Assembly (NCBI GenBank): GCA_036511595.1
Contig: DATCBY010000059.1
Coordinates: forward strand, 1 to 50,016
Direction of reading: 5' to 3'
DNA from: DASZQY01 sp036511595
GTDB lineage: Bacteria > Pseudomonadota > Alphaproteobacteria > Rhizobiales > Kaistiaceae
DNA: 50,016 bases
The notes beneath the pieces were generated by a model, which had not been told where the DNA came from, searched no databases, and saw only the letters and a list, made by a program, of their open reading frames with translations. A program made the translations under genes and the position numbers. This document shows, piece after piece, positions 33,063-40,977 of the stretch. Numbering within the stretch: position 1 is the stretch's first letter; each line of letters begins with the position of its first letter.

Positions 33063-34355
33063 TCAAGCCCAGGGCAGGAACTTCAATTTCTGTTCTGGCT
33101 CAAACAGCTTGTTGACCGTGTTGTCGACGATCTTGAGATCGTATTTCCACTTCGTGCCCTTCACCCACTGGCCACCGAAAATCGGCGTGGTGGATACGTT
33201 CGGGTGCGGACCTGTTGCGAAATTCACCGGACCGATGAGCGTATGGATATCCGTCGCAACCATCGACACGCGGTTGGACTCGCGGTCAAGCGGGTTCTCG
33301 GAACGCTTCAGGATGTCACAAACGACTTCCCAGTTTGCATGCTGGTAGCCGAGCGGCTGGGTCCACTGCTTGTTCTGTTCCGCTTCCCACTGGTTGGCGA
33401 TGTCACGGCTGACTTCACCGGTGAGCGTGGACTTGAACGGGAACGCCGGTGTCCACCAGACTTCCGAGGACATGCCATCGCCGAGATCGCCGAGTGCCTC
33501 GACGCCGCCCGGGAAGAGCAGCGCTGCCGCGATGGTCATCACCTTGGGCTTGTAACCCTGCTGCGCGCATTGGTTGACGAAGGTCTTGATGTCATCGACG
33601 TACGTGATGCCGCCGACGATATCGCAGCCGGCAGACTTGAAGGCGGTGATCTGCGCCGAAAAGTCGTTCGTGCGGGGCTGGAAGAACCCCGGCACCGTAA
33701 TATCGTAACCGGCTTTCTTGGTCGGCACAGGCAGGCCGTAGTCGTTGTTGCCCCAGGTTTCGCCATCGGCGTTCTGCGGGAACAGCATGCCCACCTTTTT
33801 GTTGGTCTCGACCGAATTCCACAAGCCGACATAGGTATCCAGCACCTCGCCGAGACCCCAGAAGAAATGGTAGGTCCATTTGAAGGGCTTCTTGGCGCCG
33901 CCGCGCGGCATGATGATCGCTTGCCACGGCGCGCCGCTCGAGATGCAGGGGCACTCATTGAGCTCGGCCTGATCGGCAGTGTTGCTGACCATATCCGTGG
34001 TCGAAGTCGGCATGATCAGATGCACGCCTTCGTTCAGGATCAGGTCGCCCGCGACTTCCGCGGCCTTGTTCGGGTCGGACTGACCGTCCTTCACGATGAT
34101 CTCGACGTTGAACTTGCCCGCCTGCGTATCCAGACCGTTGGCGAGAAGTTTCTTGACCCTGTCGATGGTCCAGCCGTCGGCAGCGCCGAATTGTGCCAGC
34201 GGCCCGGTGGCAGGCGTCACGACGCCGACCTTGATGGTGCCGGCGGCGCGCGCCACGTAGGGCATGCCGATCGCCGTCGCGGCGACGCCGGCGCCGATTC
34301 CCTTGAGCAGCGTCCGGCGCGACACGCTGGCGAGTTTGCTATTTCGAGTCGTCAT
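33063..34355 (-). CDS. ABC transporter periplasmic substrate-binding protein (LivJ/LivK family), Tat-exported
   Basis: This 430-residue type I periplasmic binding protein starts at ATG 34355 with GGGAGGAA 4 nt upstream. The N-terminus SVSRRTLLKGIGAGVAATAI is a twin-arginine signal ending near YVARAA. The mature part begins TIKVGVVTPATGPLA and has DGQSDPNKAAEVAGDLILN, typical of the Leu/Ile/Val-binding protein fold. It is longer than LivJ/LivK (about 370), as in aromatic or amide-binding members. It is the first gene of the operon, with a sigma70-like promoter at 34459-34487 and a leader of about 100 nt. Confidence 0.92.
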   Translation of the reverse strand: MTTRNSKLASVSRRTLLKGIGAGVAATAIGMPYVARAAGTIKVGVVTPATGPLAQFGAADGWTIDRVKKLLANGLDTQAGKFNVEIIVKDGQSDPNKAAEVAGDLILNEGVHLIMPTSTTDMVSNTADQAELNECPCISSGAPWQAIIMPRGGAKKPFKWTYHFFWGLGEVLDTYVGLWNSVETNKKVGMLFPQNADGETWGNNDYGLPVPTKKAGYDITVPGFFQPRTNDFSAQITAFKSAGCDIVGGITYVDDIKTFVNQCAQQGYKPKVMTIAAALLFPGGVEALGDLGDGMSSEVWWTPAFPFKSTLTGEVSRDIANQWEAEQNKQWTQPLGYQHANWEVVCDILKRSENPLDRESNRVSMVATDIHTLIGPVNFATGPHPNVSTTPIFGGQWVKGTKWKYDLKIVDNTVNKLFEPEQKLKFLPWA

Positions 34356-34458
34356 GAACTTCCTCCCTGAGTGATTTTTGTTTTTCAGTTTGCAGTCATC
34401 GCCGGGGGCCAACGACCCCGACGCAGTCTCTTCAAATGCCGCAGAGCCTCGCTCCGAA

Positions 34459-34487
34459 TTTATCGGCCGCGATCGATGAGGTGACAA
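34459..34487 (-). promoter_or_regulatory. Candidate sigma70 promoter of the liv-catabolic operon
   Basis: On the minus strand TTGTCA (34482-34487) and GATAAA (34459-34464) are separated by 17 nt, about 104 bp before the binding protein ATG. The fit is good for an alphaproteobacterial housekeeping promoter. Confidence 0.5.
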
Positions 34488-35021
34488 TGATCCGCTCTCC
34501 CACGCGCCCCATGTGCCGCTATGCATGCTTGACGAGTTGACCGATCACCCGCTCCCAATGCCTACCATCTAGCACGTCACCGAAGTCTGCGGGGCTAGCC
34601 TCGTGCTCTATCGACAAAAAGGATGCTCTGGCGTCGAGCCCTCGATAGGCCCGGCTGGTACCGTCGGGCTCATAGGACGCGGACGGCGCCCAAACGTCGA
34701 ATCTCTGCTGTGAGGTTGCCATCTTTTCCCCAATCAAACGGTCGGACGCTCCGCGGATTTGACCGGCTGGCGCAACAAAACACCAGTCCTCCGCGCCAAG
34801 CTACCGAGAGCCCGCGTGGACCCGCGCAGAACGACGACCGCAATCTCCTCCCGAAGCGACGCGGTCCTTGAGCATAAGAGGCGGTTTATCCGGGCGATCT
34901 GTCAAATGGTTGCCTGTCGGCGCAGGCCAAACCGCGAATATCATCCGTAAGCTATTGTATTATCTAAATTTTCTAGCATTCCGGCAGCGCGCAACGCGAA
35001 CCTGCTGGAAGTCCAGAATTC
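34488..35021. other. Intergenic region with no confident gene
   Basis: Between the liv promoter and the regulator leader I find no convincing coding sequence. A 72-codon minus-strand frame (34519-34737, MIGEKMATSQQRFDVWAPS) has no ribosome binding site and a codon choice unlike its neighbours; it may be a chance frame or a relic. From about 34940 the base composition becomes AT-rich (TTGTATTATCTAAATTTTC near 34955), probably the promoter region of the regulator. Confidence 0.4.
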
Positions 35022-35108
35022 ATGAAAAAGCGAAATCGACTTGATTATTTGATGAATTCGCCGAAACCTGTCGCGATCAGCAAACTGGTGGGAGGGCCAA
35101 CCAGTTGA
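35022..35108 (+). CDS. Possible 28-residue leader peptide before the XylR-like regulator
   Basis: An ATG at 35022 opens a 28-codon frame (MKKRNRLDYLMNSPKPVAIS and eight more) that ends in a TGA overlapping the TTG start of the regulator (TTGA at 35105-35108). GGAAG lies about 12 nt upstream. The overlap would allow translational coupling. It resembles no family I know, and chance is a real alternative. Confidence 0.3.
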   Translation: MKKRNRLDYLMNSPKPVAISKLVGGPTS

Positions 35109-36718
35109 AAACGCGCCTTGAGAAATCCGGCCTGCTGGACGGCGGTGGCAAGCCGACCGTCCGGGAGCTGCTCGCCAGTCTTGTATTCAACCCGGTTGAC
35201 CGCACCATTCGCATCAACGGCGAGCGCATCGTGATGCAGCGCGCGACCGTCGGCATAGAGCTGCGGCGCGAGTTGATCCGACTGCTCGGATCGCAGGAGG
35301 CGAGAATCTTCCTCCTCCGTCTCGGCTTTCTGTCGGGTCGTGCGGACGCTCGCTTCCTGCGGACGAGCTGGCCGAGACTCGACATCGGCGATGCCTTTAC
35401 CGCCGGGACGCGGCTGCACATGTTCAGCGGTGTCGTGCGCGTCGAGACGGTCTACAACGAGTTCGACTTTCGCAAGAAAAGATTCGCCGGCGAATTCAAC
35501 TGGTACGACAGCATCGAGGCTGCCGAGTTTGGTCGCCTTCACCGGCAGGCGACGGAGCCGGTGTGCTGGACACAGCTTGGCTACGCGTCTGGTTACGCCA
35601 GCGAGTTCTTCGACACGCTGATTGTCTACAAGGAAGCCCAATGCAGTGCCGAAGGCCACACGCACTGCCGCGTGGTCGGAAAGCCGGCGGACGTCTGGGG
35701 GCCGGGCGACCCGGAAGTCATCCTGTTCCGGGAGCGGATCGCCGCTCAGTCGGAGGAAAGGCCCGCCGAGCGACGGCGGGCACTGAACGTCCGCCGCGCC
35801 GAAGCCGCGCTGGGCGAACTCGATCGCGCCATTCTCGCACCGGTCCGCGTACAGCTCGACCGCATGGCGTCAATGGCACTCCCCGTGCTGATTACGGGAG
35901 CGCCGGGGACCGGCCGCAGCCGCGCCGCTCGTTATCTCCATCGGGCCGCCGGCGGAACGGTCGCCGATTTCCGTCATGTCGACGGTTCGGAGGTTACGCC
36001 CGAAACCTGCGCCGAGATCGCGACGTCGGGCCGGAACCGACGCCGCGGCGAGGCGGGGGCAGCCATAATGATCGACGGTATCGAGCGGGTTCCCCCCGAA
36101 CTTCACCAGCGGCTCGCCGGCGCCATCGAGAAGGCGGTGGTTATGGGCGGTCCGCCCGTGTTTGCCCTCTCCGGCCTTGACGCGTCATCCGCCGGGACAT
36201 CGCTGCCCCCCGAACTCTGGTACGCGCTCTCGGCGTTGACCGCGCAAATGCCTGCCTTCTCCGAGCGGCCCGGCGATTGCCTCGGCATCGCGCGGGCGCT
36301 CTTGCCTGCGATTGCCACGCGCATGAACCTGCCTGTGCCCAAACTCGATGCAGGCGCCGCGAGAGCGATCGAGCAGGCCAGCTGGCCGGGGAACTTGCGG
36401 CAGATGCGTTCGGTACTGAGTGCGTTACTGGCGACGCATCGGCACGACGGGCCCGTGACCCGCGGAGCGTTCGAGGCTCAGTACGATCGCCTGGCGCACG
36501 CAGATTCTCTCACGGCTGGCGCTAGACGGCCGGACGTGCGTGCGTGGCTGGACCGGGAACTCGACGGGGAAAACTTCTCGATCACCCACCTCGAACGCGA
36601 GGCCTATGAGGCGGCGGTTGCGAGAACCAAGGGGAATCTGTCTGCTGCGGCGCGTTTGCTGGGACTGACGCGGGCGCAGCTCGCCTATCGTCTGGCGGCA
36701 ACCAACCCCGCGGAATAG
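35105..36718 (+). CDS. XylR/DmpR-like regulator with V4R domain and degenerate AAA+ domain
   Basis: This 537-residue protein starts at TTG 35105, with GGGAGGG 8 nt upstream. An XylR-type N-terminal domain (about 20-130) is followed by a V4R segment with Cys180 and Cys188, the effector-binding module of XylR, DmpR and PoxR. The central domain looks like a sigma54-activator AAA+ module (GAPGTGRS at 265-272, WPGNLRQM at 427-434). However, Walker A Lys is Arg271, the Walker B Glu is Gly (IMIDG), and no GAFTGA loop is found. A Fis-type HTH lies at 508-530. It therefore probably does not drive sigma54 and may act as a repressor or sigma70 activator responding to an aromatic effector. It lies between the divergent liv operon and the dioxygenase gene. 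Confidence 0.85.
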   Translation: MKTRLEKSGLLDGGGKPTVRELLASLVFNPVDRTIRINGERIVMQRATVGIELRRELIRLLGSQEARIFLLRLGFLSGRADARFLRTSWPRLDIGDAFTAGTRLHMFSGVVRVETVYNEFDFRKKRFAGEFNWYDSIEAAEFGRLHRQATEPVCWTQLGYASGYASEFFDTLIVYKEAQCSAEGHTHCRVVGKPADVWGPGDPEVILFRERIAAQSEERPAERRRALNVRRAEAALGELDRAILAPVRVQLDRMASMALPVLITGAPGTGRSRAARYLHRAAGGTVADFRHVDGSEVTPETCAEIATSGRNRRRGEAGAAIMIDGIERVPPELHQRLAGAIEKAVVMGGPPVFALSGLDASSAGTSLPPELWYALSALTAQMPAFSERPGDCLGIARALLPAIATRMNLPVPKLDAGAARAIEQASWPGNLRQMRSVLSALLATHRHDGPVTRGAFEAQYDRLAHADSLTAGARRPDVRAWLDRELDGENFSITHLEREAYEAAVARTKGNLSAAARLLGLTRAQLAYRLAATNPAE

Positions 36719-36748
36719 GCCTGCCAGCGGCGATGGCCGGGCGTCAGC

Positions 36749-36760
36749 GTTATGCATAAC
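36749..36760. promoter_or_regulatory. 12-bp perfect palindrome upstream of the dioxygenase gene
   Basis: GTTATGCATAAC is a perfect palindrome in an otherwise GC-rich 178-bp gap between the XylR-like regulator and the ring-cleaving dioxygenase gene, 137 bp before its ATG. It may be an operator for one of the neighbouring regulators. I find no convincing promoter boxes around it. Confidence 0.35.
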
Positions 36761-36896
36761 TGCGCCGCTATGGATTCCCGTAAAGAACTGAGCAAAATAG
36801 GCGTGATCGTTTCATGCAGGATTTTTGACGAGAACGTGCAGGGCGGCATGGCCCCCGCCGGGCTACCCTCGCAATAACCTGCGAACTGGGAGGAAC

Positions 36897-37892
36897 ATGA
36901 TCGTGCGCGAAGAACACACCATCGTCACCGGCATCCACCACTGCACCATTTGCGTGGGGGCGGCGCAGGAAGACATTGACTTCATGACCCGGGTCATCGG
37001 TCAGCGGATGATCAAGCAGACCGTGCTCTTTGATGGCACCGCACCGATCTATCACCTGTACTACGCTAACAAGAATGCCGAGATCGGGACCGTCATGACC
37101 TGCTTCCCGTTCAAGCAGGCGGCCGTTTTCGGCCGGAAAGGCAGCGGCCAGATCGGGGCAGTCGCCTATTCGATCTCCGAAAATGCTCTCGACTTCTGGG
37201 TCAAGCACCTCGACAAACACAAGGTCAAGCACTCCGGCATCCTCAAGCGGTTTGATCGGAACTACATCCGCTTCGCCGAGCCCTCCGGGAACGTCTACGA
37301 ACTGATCGGCGACGACCGCGACAAGCGCGCGGGCTGGACGACCGACGAGATCTCGGAGGCAAACTCCGTCAAGGGCTTCAACGCGATCATCATGTCGGTG
37401 CGCGAGGTCGAGGGGCAGGACGCCTACTTCACCGTCGGGCTGGGCTTCACCAAGACCGGGCAGGAAGGCAAGTATCACCGCTACGACATTCTGGATGGCG
37501 GCCCCTGCAAGACGGTGATCCTGGAGCACAATCCTGATCAGCCGGCCGGCACCTGGACGTTCGGCGCCGGTACGCCGCACCACGTCGCTTTCGCGGTGGC
37601 GAACGACGACCTGCAGATGAAGCTCAAGCTTTATCTGGAAGGCCTCGGCTATACCGACGCGTCGGAGAGCAAGGACCGCCAATACTTCCACTCGGTCTAT
37701 GTGCGCTCCCCGGCCGGCATCCTCACCGAGTTCGCTACCACCGACATCGGCTTCGCAGTCGATGAGCCGATGAACGAACTCGGCACGCATCTGCTGCTGC
37801 CGCCGTGGTTCGAGGATCGTCGCGCCGAGATCATTGCCCCCCTGGAAAAGATCACCGTGCCGGCGTCGAACCGCCCGAAGGTGCACGCCTAG
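36897..37892 (+). CDS. mhqO: VOC-family ring-cleaving dioxygenase (MhqO/PcpA-like)
   Basis: This 331-residue protein is two tandem vicinal-oxygen-chelate modules, as in hydroquinone or catechol ring-cleaving dioxygenases of the MhqO/LinE/PcpA group. Candidate Fe(II) ligands are His14 or 15 (GIHHCTICVG), His in TPHHVAFAV and Glu in GILTEFAT. ATG 36897 has GGGAGG upstream. Longer frame starts lack this. An esterase gene of the MhqD type follows 18 bp later, repeating the mhq pairing known from Bacillus. The likely role is cleavage of (methyl)hydroquinone or a related diphenol; the exact substrate is not shown. Confidence 0.85.
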   Translation: MIVREEHTIVTGIHHCTICVGAAQEDIDFMTRVIGQRMIKQTVLFDGTAPIYHLYYANKNAEIGTVMTCFPFKQAAVFGRKGSGQIGAVAYSISENALDFWVKHLDKHKVKHSGILKRFDRNYIRFAEPSGNVYELIGDDRDKRAGWTTDEISEANSVKGFNAIIMSVREVEGQDAYFTVGLGFTKTGQEGKYHRYDILDGGPCKTVILEHNPDQPAGTWTFGAGTPHHVAFAVANDDLQMKLKLYLEGLGYTDASESKDRQYFHSVYVRSPAGILTEFATTDIGFAVDEPMNELGTHLLLPPWFEDRRAEIIAPLEKITVPASNRPKVHA

Positions 37893-37910
37893 CACCAGCG
37901 ACCGGCGTCC

Positions 37911-38534
37911 GTGCATCGGAACCCTGCGATCGAGCATCGGACCGGCTCCCGGCCAAAGCTCACGGTAGTTCTGACGCACGGACGAACGTTGACGCCCGAC
38001 TACATGCGCAATCTTGCCGAGCGCATCGGGCTTCCCGACTTGCGCTACCTGCTGCCCGTCGCCGACGGCAACACCTGGTATCCGAAAGGCTTTCTCGCGC
38101 CGCTCGCCGACAACGAGCCATATCTGACGGCGGCGATTGCCCACTACGAGGCGATTGTAGGCAACCTGCTTGCAGAAGGAACCAAGCCGTCGCGGCTGGT
38201 GGTCGGCGGATTCTCTCAGGGTGCCAGCCTTACTGCCGAATATCTTTGTCGCCATCCGCGCCGCCTCGCCGGCGCGATCCTGTGGACCGGCGGGCTTATC
38301 GGCCCTGACGGCTCCGCCTGGCCGGCAAATCGGGGGCTTGACGGCATGCCCGCCTACCTGACGACCAGCGAAACCGATCCATTCGTGCCACCGGCGCGGG
38401 TACGGGCGACGGCCGACTGGCTCATTGCTTCGGGTGCCGTGACGACGGCGCGGATTTTTGCCAGCCGCGAGCACCTGGTCTCGGACGAGGAGATCGCCGC
38501 CGCGCGTCGTCTCCTGGAGTTCGCCATGGCCTGA
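37911..38534 (+). CDS. mhqD: Phospholipase/carboxylesterase-family hydrolase (MhqD-like)
   Basis: This 207-residue alpha/beta hydrolase has the nucleophile elbow GGFSQGAS (Ser102), acid Asp156 (SETDPFVP) and His188 (REHLVS). The LTHGRTLTPDYM start and PVADGNTWYPKGFLAP segment match the phospholipase/carboxylesterase group to which MhqD belongs. The start is GTG 37911 with no clear ribosome binding site, so translation probably depends on the dioxygenase gene 18 bp upstream. It may hydrolyse the ring-cleavage product or an ester precursor. Confidence 0.83.
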   Translation: MHRNPAIEHRTGSRPKLTVVLTHGRTLTPDYMRNLAERIGLPDLRYLLPVADGNTWYPKGFLAPLADNEPYLTAAIAHYEAIVGNLLAEGTKPSRLVVGGFSQGASLTAEYLCRHPRRLAGAILWTGGLIGPDGSAWPANRGLDGMPAYLTTSETDPFVPPARVRATADWLIASGAVTTARIFASREHLVSDEEIAAARRLLEFAMA

Positions 38535-38651
38535 GGAGGCCGGCGGCTTGCCAAGGCGGCCCGTCGGAGCCAACATCGCGGGCCTGCGCAGTTGGGTGGG
38601 TGGACTGGCGGCGGCAAGAAGGCCCGAAACCGGCCCGACCGGGAGGAAATC

Positions 38652-39560
38652 ATGCACGCCACCGAGCCGTTCCGCGTCGACGAAACGCACGGCATACTGA
38701 CCCGTCCTGAAAATCAGGTTCGCGCCTCCAGCGACCGTCTCGGCTGGACCTCGCTCTATGCCTCGGTTCAACGCGAAATTCCGTACGAAAGCCATTTCCC
38801 GGCGGTCAAGGACCAGCTGATCGTCCTGCATCTCGATGGGCCGGTGCCGATCGACCGACTGCACGGACGCAACGCTGCCCGGTGCGTGATGCCCGCCGGC
38901 GGCATCCATCTGGTGCCGGGCGGTCTCGATTTCGGCGTCCGCCTGATGGGTGCGCTGTCGACGCTCCACGTCTACGTCCGACGCGAAATCATTGAGGAAG
39001 TCGGCGCGGAACTGTTCGACGGCGACCCGGCCCACATCGAGATCCCGCCGCAGTTCCTGGAACCCGATGGGACCATGAACGCGTTGCTCACCGCGATCCG
39101 GCTGGCGCTGGAGGGCGACGCCTACGGCACGAACCTCTATGTCGACTACCTGTCGCGCGCGCTTGCCTCGCAACTTATCCGCTGCCATTCCGGCCTGAAG
39201 CCGCGGCCGGCGCCTCCCGCGGGGTCGATCAGGACGGTCGGTCCGGTAGTTACCCAAGCCATCGAGTACATGCGCGCCAAACTTGGCGCTCCGATCAGTC
39301 TCGAAGACATCGCCGCAGCGGTCGACCGCAGCCCGTCGCATGTCGCGCGCCAGTTCCGTGCCGGTCTTGGCATCCCGCCCCATCGCTACCTGCTCGTGAT
39401 GCGCATCAAGGAGGCGCAGCGCCTGCTGCTCACCACCAACGAGCCGATCGCCGAGATCGCGTTCGCCTGCGGCTTCTCCCACCAGGAGCACCTGACGCGG
39501 ATGTTCCGGCGCTGGTGCGACACCACGCCTGGCACCTTCCGCAAGGCTTCGCGCAACTAA
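38652..39560 (+). CDS. AraC-family transcriptional regulator
   Basis: This 302-residue regulator has an N-terminal sensing domain (about 1-190) and two C-terminal HTH motifs: ISLEDIAAAVDRSPSHVARQ and IAEIAFACGFSHQEHLTRMF, followed by the family ending TPGTFRK. ATG 38652 has GGGAGG upstream; an earlier in-frame start at 38592 lacks it. It lies 117 bp after the esterase gene on the same strand, so it could be the regulator of the mhq-like pair or of the convergent methyltransferase gene. The effector is unknown. Confidence 0.92.
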   Translation: MHATEPFRVDETHGILTRPENQVRASSDRLGWTSLYASVQREIPYESHFPAVKDQLIVLHLDGPVPIDRLHGRNAARCVMPAGGIHLVPGGLDFGVRLMGALSTLHVYVRREIIEEVGAELFDGDPAHIEIPPQFLEPDGTMNALLTAIRLALEGDAYGTNLYVDYLSRALASQLIRCHSGLKPRPAPPAGSIRTVGPVVTQAIEYMRAKLGAPISLEDIAAAVDRSPSHVARQFRAGLGIPPHRYLLVMRIKEAQRLLLTTNEPIAEIAFACGFSHQEHLTRMFRRWCDTTPGTFRKASRN

Positions 39561-39595
39561 TTTGCAGACCGCCGCGGGGAAGCGAGGCGCGCGCC

Positions 39596-40699
39596 CTAGC
39601 CCCAGACCTCGTGCGATATCTCGACGATCTCGCGCAGCTTGGCCCATTCGGCGTCTTCGGTCAGCACGTTGCCTTCCTCCGTCGAGGCGAAACCGCATTG
39701 CGGCGACAGGCAGAGCTGGTCGGGATCGACGAATTTCGCCGCTTCGTCGATGCGGCGCTTGACGTCGTCCTTGTTCTCCAGCGTGCCGCTCTTCGAAGTG
39801 ATGAGGCCAAGAACGACCTGCTTCTTGCCCTTGGGCAGGAAGCGGAGCGGCTCGAAGCCCCCTGCTCGTTCGGTATCGTACTCGAGGAAATAGCCGTCGA
39901 TGTCGAGTTTGCCGAGGAGCGTCTCGGCAACCGGCTCGTAGCCGCCGGAAGAAATCCAGGTAGAGCGGAAATTGCCGCGACATATATGCATCGTGACGGT
40001 CAGGTCGTGCGGCCGGCCCTCCAGCGCAGCGTTGATAGTGCCGGCATAGCGCTCCTGCAGGCGGCTGGTGTCATCGCCGCGCCCGCGCGCCTGCTCCAGT
40101 TGCTTCGGGTCGCAGAGGTAGGCCCAGACGGTATCGTCGAGCTGCAGGTAGCGGCAGCCGGCGTCGTAGAATGCGCGGACAGCCTCACGGTAGGTCTTCG
40201 CGGCGTCATCGAAGAACTGGTCGATATCGGGATAGACCGCCTTTAGCGAATTGTAGCCGGAGCGGAAATGCAAAACGCTCGGGCTCGGAATCGTCATTTT
40301 GGGAACCAGCTGGGTATTGGCCTTCAGGAACTTGAAGTGCTCGATCATCGGATGGTTTGCCGGCCAGCCGACCTTGCCGACCACGTTGACCGTTTCCGCC
40401 TTGGTCTGAACGCCGTGGAAGGCAATGCCGTGATCGAGTTGCACGAGCTTGCAGCCGATGAGGCTCGCCAGGAAATCGAAGTGCCACCACGAACGACGGA
40501 ACTCGCCATCGGTTGCCGATTGGAGGCCGACCGCCTCCTGTTTGGCAAGGATGCCCCTGATCTCACGATCTTCGACCTGACGAAGCTGATCGTCGGTGAT
40601 CTCGCCCGCGGCTCGCCTGGCGCGCGCGTCCTTCAACGCTTGCGGCCGGAGCAAGCTGCCGACCATATCGGCGCGGAACGGCGGCCTCGTTCTTTGCAT
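39596..40699 (-). CDS. Cobalamin-independent methionine synthase C-terminal-domain protein (MetE-C-like)
   Basis: This 367-residue TIM-barrel protein corresponds to the catalytic half of MetE only. Zinc ligands are visible as His238 and Cys240 (MHICRGN), Glu273 (FLEYDTE) and Cys335 (SPQCGF). ATDGEF near residue 62 is also conserved. The N-terminal half of full MetE (about 400 residues) is absent, as in stand-alone core-MetE proteins that accept methyl groups from donors other than methyltetrahydrofolate polyglutamate. The methyl donor and acceptor here are unknown; demethylation of a substrate is possible. ATG 40699 is used. It is monocistronic between AraC and the cyclase-family gene. Confidence 0.88.
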   Translation of the reverse strand: MQRTRPPFRADMVGSLLRPQALKDARARRAAGEITDDQLRQVEDREIRGILAKQEAVGLQSATDGEFRRSWWHFDFLASLIGCKLVQLDHGIAFHGVQTKAETVNVVGKVGWPANHPMIEHFKFLKANTQLVPKMTIPSPSVLHFRSGYNSLKAVYPDIDQFFDDAAKTYREAVRAFYDAGCRYLQLDDTVWAYLCDPKQLEQARGRGDDTSRLQERYAGTINAALEGRPHDLTVTMHICRGNFRSTWISSGGYEPVAETLLGKLDIDGYFLEYDTERAGGFEPLRFLPKGKKQVVLGLITSKSGTLENKDDVKRRIDEAAKFVDPDQLCLSPQCGFASTEEGNVLTEDAEWAKLREIVEISHEVWG

Positions 40700-40977
40700 T
40701 GTTGCGCTCCCTTTCCCTTAGTTTTTGCCGTCTCATCGCGTCGCGGTCAATGAGAGGCGCATCACCGATCCGCCACCCGGGGGTTTGAGGGGTTTGACGT
40801 GAAACAACCGGCGTCCGTCGAAGCGCTATGATTTTGTCATTGAGCGTTTCGCGCCAGCATTCCGCCGGTGAAACATTGGTTGCGTTCGCCGCGTGGATGC
40901 TGCGTGAACAACGTCATGAGACGCGATCCTTCGAAGGCGTCCCGAGCGGCCGGATCGCAGCCGCCGGGTACCCTTGG

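Noticed and set aside
34501..34520. GGCAC-N-type sigma54 promoter candidate upstream of the liv operon
   Set aside because: It has the GG-N10-GC spacing, but the -12 element is GCGC, not TTGC. The neighbouring regulator lacks GAFTGA and a better sigma70-type promoter is closer to the gene.
34519..34737. 72-codon minus-strand frame as a gene
   Set aside because: No ribosome binding site, unusual codon choice and no family resemblance; described in the intergenic entry instead.
34868..34875. TTGAGCAT half of the proposed TetR operator
   Set aside because: The second half-site is missing and there is no nearby gene start that it could control.
36849..36864. GG-N10-GC match before the dioxygenase gene
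   Set aside because: The surrounding bases are a C/G-rich run and fit the sigma54 consensus poorly; in GC-rich DNA this spacing arises often by chance.
36768..39983. A 1071-codon minus-strand frame opposite the dioxygenase, esterase and AraC genes
   Set aside because: Composition is that of an antisense shadow; three well-supported genes with ribosome binding sites occupy the plus strand.
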